Part shown: piece by piece, positions 26,702 through 36,775 of the stretch | Position numbering within the stretch: the first letter of the stretch is position 1 | How the letters are laid out: every line of letters begins with the position of its first letter | Source: Nitrospirales bacterium | Lineage (GTDB): Bacteria > Nitrospirota > Nitrospiria > Nitrospirales > UBA8639 | Assembly: GCA_029261295.1 (NCBI GenBank) | Contig: JAJDBP010000032.1 | Location: 1-64,000 of the forward strand | Direction of reading: 5' to 3' | DNA: 64,000 bases | The notes under the pieces: generated by a model | Databases searched by the model: none | Seen by the model: the letters and a program-made list of their open reading frames with translations, nothing else | What the model was told of the DNA's origin: nothing | Translations under genes and position numbers: made by a program

Positions 26702-27724
26702 ATGATCAACATCCCCGACAAGTCCATAATTGATTGTCATGTTCATCTGGCTGCCTTGCCAGATTCAAACAACGGTTGTTTGATTTCTTCTTCTATGCTG
26801 AAGAGTCCTCTCTTCCGTTTCTTATTATGGAAACACAAGCTATCGCCTAAAGACCCGCGCGCAGCTAACAGAAAATATATTCAAGATTTGTTAGGAGAAT
26901 TACGAGCTTCACGCTACGTTCAACAAGCGGTCCTGCTGGGAATGGATGGGGTCTACACCAACGATGGGCGCCTTAACCATCAAGCGACCGAATTCCTCAT
27001 CAGTAATGATTACGTCCTACAGCAAGCCCAGGCGTTTCCAAACGAATTTCTAGCAGGGGTATCGATCAACCCCCAGCGAATAGATGCCATTGAGGAACTT
27101 CATCGTTGCGCAGAAGCCGGAGCTACACTGGTGAAAATTTTGCCAAATTCCCAGCAATTTGACCCAGGGCATTACCGCTACCAAGCCTTCTATCGAGAAC
27201 TTGCCAGGTTGGGCCTTCCATTACTCAGTCATGTGGGATATGAATTTAGCCGGATGGGGAAAGATCAATCGGCAGGGGACCCCAACCGACTTCGCACCGC
27301 GTTAGAAGCGGGTGCCACGGTAATCGCCGCCCATGCGTGTAGTTATGGGCTAATGATGTATGAAAAGTATTATCCCACATTATTGGAATTCGTGAATCAT
27401 TACCCCAATTTTTATGCAGACATATCTGCACTCACACTTCCCAACCGACTGGGCATGTTACTCAAACTTCGTCACCATCCTGAAATTTTTGATCGCTTGA
27501 TTTTTGGCACCGATTATCCTCTTTCTGTGTTTCATCTTCCCATGTGGGGATTGGCCGATTTCTCTACCATCCGCAAGATAATGCGCACCACCAACCGCTT
27601 CGATCGACAATATCTTGTCTGCAAAAACTTGGACCTCGGATTTATCTCGCTTCAAAGCATTCTCAAAACAACCCACACCCTTGCTCCACCTATCCCCACA
27701 CCACTCCTTGCCTCTACTGTTTAG
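26702..27724 (+). CDS. Amidohydrolase-family protein (metal-dependent hydrolase, COG2159-like)
   Basis: 340 residues with the TIM-barrel amidohydrolase metal set: DCHVHL at residues 11-16, LLSHVGYEF in the middle, AAHACS, and FGTDYPLSVFH near residue 268-277. No signal peptide is visible. It starts 40 bases after the acyltransferase fusion on the same strand, so co-transcription is likely, though a functional link is unproven. Related enzymes are hydrolases or decarboxylases of varied substrates. Confidence 0.8.
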   Translation: MINIPDKSIIDCHVHLAALPDSNNGCLISSSMLKSPLFRFLLWKHKLSPKDPRAANRKYIQDLLGELRASRYVQQAVLLGMDGVYTNDGRLNHQATEFLISNDYVLQQAQAFPNEFLAGVSINPQRIDAIEELHRCAEAGATLVKILPNSQQFDPGHYRYQAFYRELARLGLPLLSHVGYEFSRMGKDQSAGDPNRLRTALEAGATVIAAHACSYGLMMYEKYYPTLLEFVNHYPNFYADISALTLPNRLGMLLKLRHHPEIFDRLIFGTDYPLSVFHLPMWGLADFSTIRKIMRTTNRFDRQYLVCKNLDLGFISLQSILKTTHTLAPPIPTPLLASTV

Positions 27725-27893
27725 ACCAGATTCAGTTGAATCTTTGCCCTTAAAGATCCCTGTTAAGCCCACCGAAAATAGTCATAAGGGCGGGTACCAC
27801 CTTATCTAAACTAGGGACAGCCATTTACCGGGAATCAAATAAGCAACCACTTTTCCATCAAGCTCAATTTACTTCCATAGGAGAGTCCATATT

Positions 27894-28280
27894 ATGGGTC
27901 GTGTATTAATCGCCGATGATTCATTACTCCAGCGCAAAACCCTCTCTGCTATCGTGGGCGACGCCGGGTATGAAGTAGACACCGCCTGTCATGGTCAAGA
28001 GGCCATTGATAAAATCCAAGCCAACCCTCCTGATTGTTTACTCTTAGACATGCTCATGCCTGTCATGGATGGAGTCCAAGTTCTCGAACAACTAAAAACT
28101 CTAGGCGTGAAAATTCCAATCATCGTCATCACCGCAGACGTTCAAGAATGGTTGAAAGACCACTGCCTCGAACTCGGGGCCAGTATCTTCTTGAATAAGC
28201 CAGTCAAACAAGACCACATTCATAAGGCGTTACAACAGATTTTCACGACTTCCCAAACCACGGAGAGCCCATGCAGATAA
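27894..28280 (+). CDS. CheY-like single-domain response regulator
   Basis: 128 residues, one receiver domain and nothing else. It has LIADDS, phosphoacceptor Asp52 in LLDMLMPVMDG, ITAD and Lys102 in LNKPV. TAGGAG lies about 10 bases before the ATG. It overlaps the following cheC by 10 bases. With CheC and a hybrid kinase behind it, it probably forms a phosphorelay output, not necessarily chemotaxis, since no receptor, CheA or CheW gene is nearby. Confidence 0.92.
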   Translation: MGRVLIADDSLLQRKTLSAIVGDAGYEVDTACHGQEAIDKIQANPPDCLLLDMLMPVMDGVQVLEQLKTLGVKIPIIVITADVQEWLKDHCLELGASIFLNKPVKQDHIHKALQQIFTTSQTTESPCR

Positions 28281-28897
28281 ATGCCGAACAACTGGATGCG
28301 TTACAGGAACTCCTGAACATTGGGGTCGGGCGAGCAGCTGGTTCCCTGAACCAAATGCTAGAAAAGCCGATTCGATTGCATATCCCTTTCCTCCAATTGG
28401 GGAAAATGGAAGAGCTTTCCCAGGAAGTCCAAAAAATGAAGGATACAACACTCTCCTCGGTACAATTACCCTTCAAAGGAACATTTTCAGGATCTTCTTG
28501 CCTCCTCTTTCCAACGGATAGCGCAAAAGCGTTAGTTATTGCCTTAACCGGAGAACCAGATGATCCGGACACCATGGATTCTCTTCGAGAATCCACACTC
28601 ACCGAGATTGGCAACATTGTGCTCAACGGCGTGATGGGCTCTTTGGCCAATATCCTCAACCATCAAATCATCTATTCCGTTCCGTACTATCAAGAAACAT
28701 CGATACAGGGTTTACTGCAACCCACACCATCAGACTCTTCAGAGGTAATTCTTTGGGCTCGAACACAATTTACCATTGAAGAATACGATTTGACCGGGGA
28801 TATTTTGCTCATGTTCGGGATTCCTGACTTGGGACTCCTTATTAATGCTGTCAGCGAATTCATGCAACCAACCTCTACCCCGCATGCCTCAATCTAA
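28271..28897 (+). CDS. CheC-like phosphatase
   Basis: 208 residues. The two CheC active-site motifs (E-x2-N) are present: LQELLNIGVGRAAGSLN and TLTEIGNIVLNGVMGSL. CheC proteins dephosphorylate CheY-type regulators, and this gene overlaps one by 10 bases. Both half-sites are kept, so activity is likely. It ends 14 bases inside the next kinase gene. Confidence 0.88.
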   Translation: MQINAEQLDALQELLNIGVGRAAGSLNQMLEKPIRLHIPFLQLGKMEELSQEVQKMKDTTLSSVQLPFKGTFSGSSCLLFPTDSAKALVIALTGEPDDPDTMDSLRESTLTEIGNIVLNGVMGSLANILNHQIIYSVPYYQETSIQGLLQPTPSDSSEVILWARTQFTIEEYDLTGDILLMFGIPDLGLLINAVSEFMQPTSTPHASI

Positions 28898-31800
28898 TAC
28901 ACCCTTCAATTTTGAAATTCTTGATCATCTTCCTCAAGGTGTGTTCATTATTGAACCCGGTGGCATTGTAAAATTTTGGAATCAATGCCTTGAGGAGTGG
29001 ACAGGTATTCTCAAATCCATGATTATAGAATCCAGTATTCATGTCCATTTCCCTCATTTAAATACCCCTAAATATCTATCACGCTTTGAACCTTTATTTG
29101 AAGGTGGAGCCCCCGCCACTTTCGCCTCACAGTTTCATCCACAATTTCTGCCCTGCGTTCTTCCAAGCGGACAACCGAGAATCCAGCAAACGATTGCCAA
29201 GGCTATTTGGGACAACCCAACTCAAAAATGGCAGGCCTTGATCATCATCCAGGACATTTCTGATTTACATCGACAAGTGGCCAAATCTCAACGCCTTCGG
29301 AAACAAGCTCAATCAGAAATCCTTGAACGTCAGAAACACCAGCGTTTGCTTGAAGGAATCAGACAAATTGAGTCGACGTATATTTCTACAAAAAATGCCA
29401 ATCAAACATTTGATGACGTTCTTGCCCAATTATTAGCCATTTCCGAGAGCGATTACGGCTTCATAGGAGAGGTCCTAGATAAAGATGGCAAGCCCTACCT
29501 TAAGACTCATGCCATCACCAATATTGCATGGAATGACCAAACCCAAGCACTATATGATCGCTTTGCTCCCAATATGGAATTTTTCAATCTCCAGACATTG
29601 TTTGGAAAGGTCTTAACTACTGAAGAATATGTCATCTCAAATAATCCACAAACTGATCCTCGAAGAGGGGGACTTCCCGAAGGTCATCCCGCTCTCAACG
29701 CGTTCCTTGGCATTCCCATATTCCATGGGGGCCAATTTCTGGGCATGGCCGGGCTAGGCAACCGAGCTCAAGGGTACGATTCCCAACTCGTGGAGTATCT
29801 CCAACCTCTGTTGGCCTCTTGTGGAAAAATTCTTCACGCCTTCCAAAATGAACAAGACCGCCAAGCCACTCAGGTCGCCCTAGAGGAAAGTCAAGAACGC
29901 CTTTCACTAGCAACGGCATCCGCAGGAATGGGCATTTGGGATTGGGATATCCACAATAACATTTTGACATGGGATCCCATGATGCTTCACCTTTATGGGA
30001 TTACCCCTGAAAACTTTTCTGGGGCATACGAAGCCTGGAGCCAGGGTGTCCACCCAGACGACCGTAAACGTGCAGAACACGACTTGAAGCTTGCCCAAGA
30101 AGGAAAGAAAAATTTTAATACAGACTTTCGAGTTATTTGGGAAGATCAATCTATCCATTCCATTGCCGCTCGTGGCCACGTCAAACACGACGAAAATGGA
30201 ATTCCAATTCGTATGATCGGCGTCAATTGGGACATTACTAATCAAAAACAGGATGAAGAAAATCGCTTACACCTTCAACGGGCAATTGAGCAAAGTGTTG
30301 AAGGCGTGGCATTGCTTGACCAGCAGGGAAAGTTTACCTTTGTCAATCATGCTCATGCCGAGATGTATGGGTACAGGGTAGATTCTCTTTTAGGCCAATC
30401 ATGGAAAATCCTCTATTCTAAAAATCAATTGCCCTATATTGAGGAACACTGCCTCCCTGAACTCAAGGATTCTGGAAAATGGCAAGGGGAACTTATTGGC
30501 CTTCGGAAAGATGGAACGAGTTTCCCCGTTGAAATTTCTCTTTCAAATCTCCTCCATACGGATCAATCATCAGCGGGCCTCGTGTGTACCTGTCGGGACA
30601 TTACGGAACGGAAGATGGCAGAGGGCACGATTTCCCAAGCCACTCAAACCTTAGAAAAACAAAATCAGGAACTAGAATTAACCCGAGATCAAGCCCTCAA
30701 GGCAGCACGGTCCAAGAGCGAATTTTTGGCTACCATGAGTCATGAAATCCGCACTCCTCTAAATGGAGTCATAGGCATGACAGACCTACTCCTAGGTTCT
30801 GCGTTAGATTCAGATCAACTAGAAATGGTTGAAACAGTTAAACATTCTGGAGAATTTCTACTCACGGTCATTAACGATATTCTTGATTTTTCAAAAATTG
30901 ATGCAGGAAAATTGGATTTAGAATGCATCAATTTTGATATTCGTGCCGCGGTAGATGAAGTGCTGGATATCCTTGCAGAACGGGCAAGCCAGAAAAACCT
31001 TGAACTGATTGGCTTAGTCTATGGCCAAACCCCTTGGCAATTACGGGGGGATCCTGGAAGGATCAGGCAAATTCTTTTTAATCTTATCGGGAACGCAATC
31101 AAATTTACTCAAGATGGAGAAATTGTGGTCAATGTTTCACTGATTGAATCAACCACCGATACCACCACACTTCGTTTTTCCGTTACCGACACGGGCATTG
31201 GCATTTCCCCTCAAGCACAAGATGGCCTCTTTGATACATTTACACAAGCCGATAGCTCCACTACCAGAAAATTTGGGGGAACTGGATTAGGATTGGCAAT
31301 TTGCAAAAAATTAGTAACCCTGATGAACGGGGATATTGGAGTCCTGAGTGAAAAGGGGCAGGGCAGTACATTTTGGTTCACGATTCCCTTCCCTCACAAC
31401 TCCACAGTCCCCCAAGATCCAATTCCCGCAGTCTCCCTTGAAGACCGTCGTATTTGTATTGTCGAATCAAATAACACCATTCGATTCCTTTTACAACATT
31501 ACGCACAATCTTGGGGAATGACTTGTGTGGTAGCTGATAATGGGAGCGAGGGCTTGGCCCTCCTCCAACAACATGCAAAAGAAGGGACGGCTTTCGATGT
31601 GGCCATTTTGGATCACACCCTATCAGACACTACCCAAGAAGACGGACTCTCCTTGGCAAAACACATTAGGCAGAATCCTGCGATTTCCCACACTCCCCTC
31701 ATTCTTCTTGCTGCACTTGGAAAACGAGGGGAGGGAAATTTGGCTCGAGAGGCTGGGTTTAATGGGTATCTCACGAAACCCATTCGGCATCAACAATTAC

Positions 31801-32786
31801 AAAAATGTTTGCAAATGATTCTCAGTGCAGATCAACAGACTTCTTCAGCCACCACTCAGCAATCCTCTTCATTAATCACTCGACACACCATATTAGAAGC
31901 TCAAGCACACACACAGGTGCATGTGCTTCTGGCTGAGGATAATTTGGTCAATCAAAAGGTAGCGGTTCGAATGTTACAAAAAATTGGCTATCGCGTTGAT
32001 GTGGTCGCAAATGGACAAGAAGCAGTGGAAGCCGTTGAACGAAAAGCTTATGATCTCGTGCTTATGGATTGGCAAATGCCTGAGGTCGATGGCTTAGAAG
32101 CCACGCGGAGGATTCGTGAAGCCGAGCGAGTCAGACAGGAAGCCAAAGAAAAAACATCCCCTGCCACTTCGGCCCATCCCTCTCACGAACGTGCACGAAT
32201 ACCAATCATTGCGATGACAGCCAACGCCTTACCTGGAGACCAAGAGGCTTGTTTTGAGGCTGGTATGGATGATTTCCTGACCAAGCCCGTAGGAATAGAA
32301 CAGCTAAATGCCATGATTGCAAAATGGACAATTCCCCGCGAAGGGAAAGAAGGGCAGGACTCTTCTGCAACCAAAACCTTGCACAAAGATTCTCCCTGCC
32401 TTTCTCCTTGCCTTGATGAAGAGGTCATCACCGACCTCAAAACTCTCTGCGGGGAAGACGATCCTAATTTTTTTATTGCGGTGATCGAGCAATTTCTCCA
32501 AGATCTTCCTCGTTATCTTGAAGGAATTGAACTGGCCGTCACGCGTCAAGACGCACAGGATTTAGTAAAAATAGCCCATGCGTGTAAGGGCTCTTCCCGG
32601 TCAATTGGAGCCCTTTCACTCGCAGAAACCAGTTATGCCTTGGAGGTAATAGGAAGGGAGGGAACCATGACAGACGCAAACGCAACCTTTATACAATGGC
32701 TCAAAGAAAAGGATCGCACCATTCTGGCACTTCAACAAGAACGAGAGCACCTCACCACACCGACTTCCTCACCCTCACTTTCCTAA
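28884..32786 (+). CDS. Multi-domain hybrid histidine kinase (PAS-GAF-PAS-PAS-HisKA-HATPase-REC-REC-HPt)
   Basis: About 1300 residues. An N-terminal PAS (about 8-120) is followed by a GAF domain (about 170-330), then PAS domains at about 340-450 and 460-590. The kinase core has ATMSHEIRTPLNG (His620) and FGGTGLGLAICKKL. Two receivers follow. The first has a weak acidic pair (IVESNN) but keeps VAILDHTLSD. The second is canonical, with Asp1062 in LMDWQMPEVDG. The C-terminal HPt domain carries His1232 in AHACKGSS. This predicts a full internal His-Asp-His relay able to feed the CheY-like protein upstream. I chose ATG 28884, next to the PAS domain; ATG 28845 is possible. No membrane helices are seen. 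Confidence 0.9.
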   Translation: MPQSNTPFNFEILDHLPQGVFIIEPGGIVKFWNQCLEEWTGILKSMIIESSIHVHFPHLNTPKYLSRFEPLFEGGAPATFASQFHPQFLPCVLPSGQPRIQQTIAKAIWDNPTQKWQALIIIQDISDLHRQVAKSQRLRKQAQSEILERQKHQRLLEGIRQIESTYISTKNANQTFDDVLAQLLAISESDYGFIGEVLDKDGKPYLKTHAITNIAWNDQTQALYDRFAPNMEFFNLQTLFGKVLTTEEYVISNNPQTDPRRGGLPEGHPALNAFLGIPIFHGGQFLGMAGLGNRAQGYDSQLVEYLQPLLASCGKILHAFQNEQDRQATQVALEESQERLSLATASAGMGIWDWDIHNNILTWDPMMLHLYGITPENFSGAYEAWSQGVHPDDRKRAEHDLKLAQEGKKNFNTDFRVIWEDQSIHSIAARGHVKHDENGIPIRMIGVNWDITNQKQDEENRLHLQRAIEQSVEGVALLDQQGKFTFVNHAHAEMYGYRVDSLLGQSWKILYSKNQLPYIEEHCLPELKDSGKWQGELIGLRKDGTSFPVEISLSNLLHTDQSSAGLVCTCRDITERKMAEGTISQATQTLEKQNQELELTRDQALKAARSKSEFLATMSHEIRTPLNGVIGMTDLLLGSALDSDQLEMVETVKHSGEFLLTVINDILDFSKIDAGKLDLECINFDIRAAVDEVLDILAERASQKNLELIGLVYGQTPWQLRGDPGRIRQILFNLIGNAIKFTQDGEIVVNVSLIESTTDTTTLRFSVTDTGIGISPQAQDGLFDTFTQADSSTTRKFGGTGLGLAICKKLVTLMNGDIGVLSEKGQGSTFWFTIPFPHNSTVPQDPIPAVSLEDRRICIVESNNTIRFLLQHYAQSWGMTCVVADNGSEGLALLQQHAKEGTAFDVAILDHTLSDTTQEDGLSLAKHIRQNPAISHTPLILLAALGKRGEGNLAREAGFNGYLTKPIRHQQLQKCLQMILSADQQTSSATTQQSSSLITRHTILEAQAHTQVHVLLAEDNLVNQKVAVRMLQKIGYRVDVVANGQEAVEAVERKAYDLVLMDWQMPEVDGLEATRRIREAERVRQEAKEKTSPATSAHPSHERARIPIIAMTANALPGDQEACFEAGMDDFLTKPVGIEQLNAMIAKWTIPREGKEGQDSSATKTLHKDSPCLSPCLDEEVITDLKTLCGEDDPNFFIAVIEQFLQDLPRYLEGIELAVTRQDAQDLVKIAHACKGSSRSIGALSLAETSYALEVIGREGTMTDANATFIQWLKEKDRTILALQQEREHLTTPTSSPSLS

Positions 32787-32820
32787 GGCTCGCCAGCTTT
32801 TAGAAATTTGTTCTCATCAC

Positions 32821-32837
32821 CAGAAGGCAACCTTCTG
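32821..32837. terminator. Hairpin between convergent kinase and dapL genes
   Basis: CAGAAGG-CAA-CCTTCTG is a perfect 7-bp stem that fills the gap between the stop codons of the converging genes. It lacks a clean T-run on either side. It may be a weak bidirectional terminator. Confidence 0.4.
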
Positions 32838-34013
32838 TTACCAACTAACTTTTTGCATTCGGTCAACGGCTTCTGCCAACCGCTCTTTGGTAGTTGTGAC
32901 AGTCATACGGATGTACCCTTCTCCTGGATCGCCAAACCCATTACCCGGAGTTGTCACTATTCCAGCCTTTTCGATGAGATGCGCCGTAAAGGAAGCAGAC
33001 GTGTACCCTTTTGGTACTTCAATCCAGACATAAAATGCCGCTTCAGGAATATCCAAGGACAAGCCAAGCCGTTTCAAGCCAGCTACCAGAACATCCCGAC
33101 GTTCTTGATAAATACCTCTTAGATCATTGGTAATCGAATCATCCAATTCTAAGGCCGTAATACCCGCTTCTTGAATGGCTTGGAATACACCAGAATCTAT
33201 ATTCGTTTTAACTTGCCCTAATCCGGCAATGACTTCTTTGCGACCAACAGCAAAGCCAATCCGCCAACCCGTCATATTAAAGGTCTTGGAGAGGGAATGA
33301 AATTCAATTCCTACCTCCATTGCACCTTCAGCTTCTAAAAAGCTGCCGGGTCGTTTGCCATCGTAATAAATTTCCGTATAAGCGGCATCATGACACACAA
33401 TGATCTGATGCTCTTTCGCAAAATCGACCACTTTCTTGAAAAATTCTTTGCTGGCCACAACCGACGTCGGATTATTCGGAGAATTCAAAAACATCAATTT
33501 AGCTTTTTTCGCCACATCTTTGGGAATCGCCTCGAAATCAGGCAAGAACCCATTGCCTTTGGTTAAAGGCATTTCATGGGATATACCACCTGCGAAACTC
33601 ACTCCAACAGGATAGACCGGATAGCCAGGGCTCGGGACTAACACCACATCTCCCTTATCAATAAACGCCAAAGGCACGTGGCCGATCCCTTCTTTGGAAC
33701 CAATGAGCGTGAGCACTTCGGTTTTAGGATCTGCCGTCACCCCAAATCGACGTTGGTACCATTTTGCGACAGCCGTCCGAAACGAAAGCATCCCGTCATA
33801 CGATGGATATTGATGATGCTTGGGATCACCAGCCGTTCGGCGTAACGACTCAATAATCGGCTCTGGGGTGGGCAAATCTGGGTCGCCAATACCTAAGTTA
33901 ATAATATCCATGCCACCCTCGATGGCTTTTCGCTTCATGTCATCAATCGCCGCAAATAAATAGGGTGGCAACGTGCGAATGCGATCTGCATACTGAATGG
34001 GAAACCCCGTCAT
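32838..34013 (-). CDS. dapL: LL-diaminopimelate aminotransferase
   Basis: 391 residues of fold-type I PLP enzyme. Marker segments are INLGIGDPDLPTP, YPSYDGMLSFRTAVA, FLNSPNNPTSV, CHDAAYTEIYYDG and the PLP lysine in HSLSKTFNMTGWRIGFAVG. DapL converts tetrahydrodipicolinate directly to LL-DAP, bypassing the succinylase route, for lysine and peptidoglycan. The DapL assignment rather than a general aspartate aminotransferase rests on the opening PPYLFAAIDDMKR and GIGDPDLPTP. The next gene upstream is unrelated. Confidence 0.9.
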   Translation of the reverse strand: MTGFPIQYADRIRTLPPYLFAAIDDMKRKAIEGGMDIINLGIGDPDLPTPEPIIESLRRTAGDPKHHQYPSYDGMLSFRTAVAKWYQRRFGVTADPKTEVLTLIGSKEGIGHVPLAFIDKGDVVLVPSPGYPVYPVGVSFAGGISHEMPLTKGNGFLPDFEAIPKDVAKKAKLMFLNSPNNPTSVVASKEFFKKVVDFAKEHQIIVCHDAAYTEIYYDGKRPGSFLEAEGAMEVGIEFHSLSKTFNMTGWRIGFAVGRKEVIAGLGQVKTNIDSGVFQAIQEAGITALELDDSITNDLRGIYQERRDVLVAGLKRLGLSLDIPEAAFYVWIEVPKGYTSASFTAHLIEKAGIVTTPGNGFGDPGEGYIRMTVTTTKERLAEAVDRMQKVSW

Positions 34014-34155
34014 GAATATCTACTCCTTTTCTGTCAATTAGAGAATAAAAATTAAAAGGCTACCGTACCAAATTTTCAGCTGTTTGGGGTACTGTCAACA
34101 CCATAAAGTGTAAAGAGGCTGATTCGAAGGAGACCTTCGGTGGAACCACGTAAAT

Positions 34156-34833
34156 TTATTGGGTGAGATAATTTGTCAAAAGGTCTGCAAATTGATGGAG
34201 GCGTGGCAAATACGGATGAGCTTGCGATTGAATTATTTCTGGAGAGAGCCCTCCTTTTTTGAGATCTTCAGGACATTCCTCACATAAGTTTTGCAAACCG
34301 GACATTTCTATTTCTGGGTGAAATAATAATCCATAGCAGCGTTCCCTCACACGAAAGGCTTGGACAGGAAAATCTGGTGAGGACACCAGGGCCTTTATCT
34401 CAGAAGGAAGGGTAATCCCTTCTCCATGCCATTGAATAACTTGAAAAGTGGGAGGCAATTGACTGAAGACTGAATCAGCATGACCCTCATCGGTTAATGA
34501 CACATTCACCATCCCAATTTCAAAAGTTGGGCCTGGCGCAATTGAACCACCCACCGCCAGGGCCAACAATTGTGAACCAAAGCAAATTCCTAAAATAGGA
34601 ATATCGGTTAGCAACGCCGCTTGGACAAAAGCCATTTCTTCCGCAATCCAAGGTTCCGAATCGTTAACGGACATTGGGCCGCCCATTATCAGCAAAAAAT
34701 CACCAGGGGCTGCTGGCAGTCCCTCAGAAGGAACAAGTGTTGTCTGAACAGTATACCCCCGTGTTTCTAAAGACTGACGAAACATACCAGGGCCTTCAAA
34801 CGGCACGTGCTGTAGGCAGGTAGCAACTTTCAT
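34156..34833 (-). CDS. Type 1 glutamine amidotransferase (GMP synthase-like)
   Basis: 225 residues. The class I amidotransferase triad is visible: nucleophile in ILGICFGSQLLA and His-Glu in LLFHPEIEMS. It stands alone without a synthetase domain, so it belongs to the free-standing group whose members include gamma-glutamyl hydrolases and amidases. The substrate cannot be told from sequence or context. Confidence 0.85.
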   Translation of the reverse strand: MKVATCLQHVPFEGPGMFRQSLETRGYTVQTTLVPSEGLPAAPGDFLLIMGGPMSVNDSEPWIAEEMAFVQAALLTDIPILGICFGSQLLALAVGGSIAPGPTFEIGMVNVSLTDEGHADSVFSQLPPTFQVIQWHGEGITLPSEIKALVSSPDFPVQAFRVRERCYGLLFHPEIEMSGLQNLCEECPEDLKKGGLSPEIIQSQAHPYLPRLHQFADLLTNYLTQ

Positions 34834-34981
34834 GATCTACCTATTGAAAATAACGAGAAAATGCTTAGATATGGGGAAAAGTCAAAAGTTGAAATACGTT
34901 TTTATTGGACGAAAGTAACGGGAGGAAAACCTCTCACAAACTGAGTGTGCCGTTGCTAGTTTTCGGTAAACCCAGCAACCA

Positions 34982-35653
34982 TTAAGTCGCATGCCCATTA
35001 ACAACAAAACCATTTGTGAAGAGGGGTTGTTCCCCATTCTTCTTATTGACACATTCAACCAAATGCCAAAACCGAAGAGGATTCACTTTCTTTTTACTCG
35101 CCACGATCAAACTCGTACCTTCCAAGACCGTATTGAGTGCCAAATCGGTCCGAAATCCAATATGCTTACACATGGGTGAAATAAATTTCTCAACGGCCGC
35201 AATGACTTTATTCCCATTGCTAAAATGATTCAACATGACGATCCTTCCACCAGGCTTACATACGCGAATCATTTCATTCACAACTTTTCGGTAGTCTGGA
35301 ACGGCCGTCACAACATAGGCCGCCATCACAATGTCAAAGGTATCATCAGGAAGCTGCATATTACCCGCATCCATAGTTTGAAGAGTGACATGGGCTAAAT
35401 TGAATTCATCCACTCTTCGATGGGCATGCTCTAGCATTCCCTCAGAAAGATCAATCCCTAGCACATCACAATGAGCGGGATACAAAGGCAAAGCCTCCCC
35501 CGTTCCAACCCCCACCTCCAGAACCTGGCAACCAGGTTCAATGGATAATCCCCGAACAGCGGATTCCCGAGATTGTTTAAAGGCTTTCCCAAAGGTATGG
35601 TCATACACTGACGCATAGGCCGTGTAAACTCGCTCTACTTTCTTATTGTCCAT
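34982..35653 (-). CDS. Class I SAM-dependent methyltransferase (PmtA-like)
   Basis: About 223 residues. The SAM-binding loop is VLEVGVGTGEALPLYP, followed by VLGIDLSEGMLEHA and the post-I motifs MDAGNMQLPDDTFDIV and KPGGRIVMLNHFS. The opening YDHTFGKAF and the late NHFSNGN/CKHIGFRTDL pattern resemble phosphatidylethanolamine N-methyltransferases of the Rhodobacter PmtA type, but ubiquinone-type methyltransferases look similar. Start 35653 is supported by GGAGGA five bases upstream; a longer frame to 35686 lacks one. Confidence 0.8.
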   Translation of the reverse strand: MDNKKVERVYTAYASVYDHTFGKAFKQSRESAVRGLSIEPGCQVLEVGVGTGEALPLYPAHCDVLGIDLSEGMLEHAHRRVDEFNLAHVTLQTMDAGNMQLPDDTFDIVMAAYVVTAVPDYRKVVNEMIRVCKPGGRIVMLNHFSNGNKVIAAVEKFISPMCKHIGFRTDLALNTVLEGTSLIVASKKKVNPLRFWHLVECVNKKNGEQPLFTNGFVVNGHAT

Positions 35654-36044
35654 GAGTCCTCCATAGTGGTGTCCCGTTCTTACCACACCTCTTCGAAGAC
35701 CGTTGAATTGGTAACATCAAATTTGTTTTTGCTGAAACTGGGGAATTGAAAACGATGGCGGGAACCCAGATTTTTGTGCCGGCCTGGGGACGGCCCACCT
35801 AGCAATACAACATGCGCCGATAATCTACCGAAGTAGAGGGAGGGAGTCAACTATTTATCTCCACAAGTATCTGATTTTAGAACAATTTATTCCTCACTAT
35901 CGAAGATCACTTTTGTGCAATATCTGGACATATTCAATCACCTCGATGAGGGAAGATTCTAGGGATTGCAAAGCTTCAAGGCCTCCTCTACAATTTCGCA
36001 ATTGTCTGTCCCTCGTATCAGTCATTGCTGGAAGGAGAATATTC
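35654..36044. other. Intergenic region, no gene seen
   Basis: About 390 bases between divergent genes. It includes a GC-rich imperfect hairpin around 35780-35803 (GCCGGCC...GGCCC). An open frame from 35913 runs into the next gene but precedes its ribosome-binding site, so I leave it out of the coding region. Confidence 0.4.
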
Positions 36045-36710
36045 ATGGGTATTGGCTCTTCATCATTCATTCCACTCTCAGTTTTCCTTTTCGCTGTAGT
36101 GAATATGAGTGCCATGATCTTTCCTCCGGTTTCCCACAGCATTGATTTGTCAATTTCCATTGAGGAAGCCAATAAGTCACTTGCAGCAGGCCGACAAACC
36201 ATGGAGTCCGCTGAATCCGTGGAAGATGTGGCTGAGGTCATGAAGGCCTCGGAGAAAGTGAGTCGGGTAGGAGCTGACCCTGAAGTTGACCCTTGCGGTA
36301 CCCATGCCATCTTGCGAACCCGCCGATATTGGTTAGAGTATTTCGGAAGACGCGAGGCTGCAGAATCTAAACGCCAAAAACAGGATATCCGGATGCCGGA
36401 ATCTAAAATCCAAGAAATTTTAAATATGCCTTACCTTGAGGTCGAAGTCCGATTATGTGGAGAAGAGGAATTTTTTGCTGAAGGTGCAGAAATCGCTCTT
36501 CAACAAGGTAACTTGATGGCACGCCCCGTCGATATTGGCCCTGCCGAACGAGGCCGCAAGAATCCCGGCCCCAAGCCAAGTTTTCGCTCCCGTTTTACAG
36601 CACGTTTTGCGTATGCCGACTTTGACCCACAAGCACCTGGGACCCTGGCGGTATTTTTCCCTGATGGCAAACTCATCAATATACCTGCAGATTTTTCAAA
36701 AATTCCTTAG
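36045..36710 (+). CDS. Secreted protein of unknown function
   Basis: 221 residues. The ATG at 36045 has GAAGGAG about 9 bases upstream. An N-terminal hydrophobic segment (FIPLSVFLFAVVNMSAMIF) with a short start region suggests a signal peptide or signal anchor. The mature part is charged and shows no family I recognise; the end reads FADFDPQAPGTLAVFFPDG-like beta structure (YADFDPQAPGTLAVFFPDG). It converges on the ABC exporter gene with 65 bases between stops. Confidence 0.7.
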   Translation: MGIGSSSFIPLSVFLFAVVNMSAMIFPPVSHSIDLSISIEEANKSLAAGRQTMESAESVEDVAEVMKASEKVSRVGADPEVDPCGTHAILRTRRYWLEYFGRREAAESKRQKQDIRMPESKIQEILNMPYLEVEVRLCGEEEFFAEGAEIALQQGNLMARPVDIGPAERGRKNPGPKPSFRSRFTARFAYADFDPQAPGTLAVFFPDGKLINIPADFSKIP

Positions 36711-36775
36711 CCACTAAATCCCTCCACATTGGGAATTGGCTTCAGATTCCCCTGAACTTAATGACTCATCCGACT

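Noticed and set aside
28845-28883. Upstream ATG for the large hybrid kinase
   Set aside because: It lies deep inside cheC, has no ribosome-binding site and adds residues before the PAS domain; the ATG at 28884 is simpler. Not excluded.
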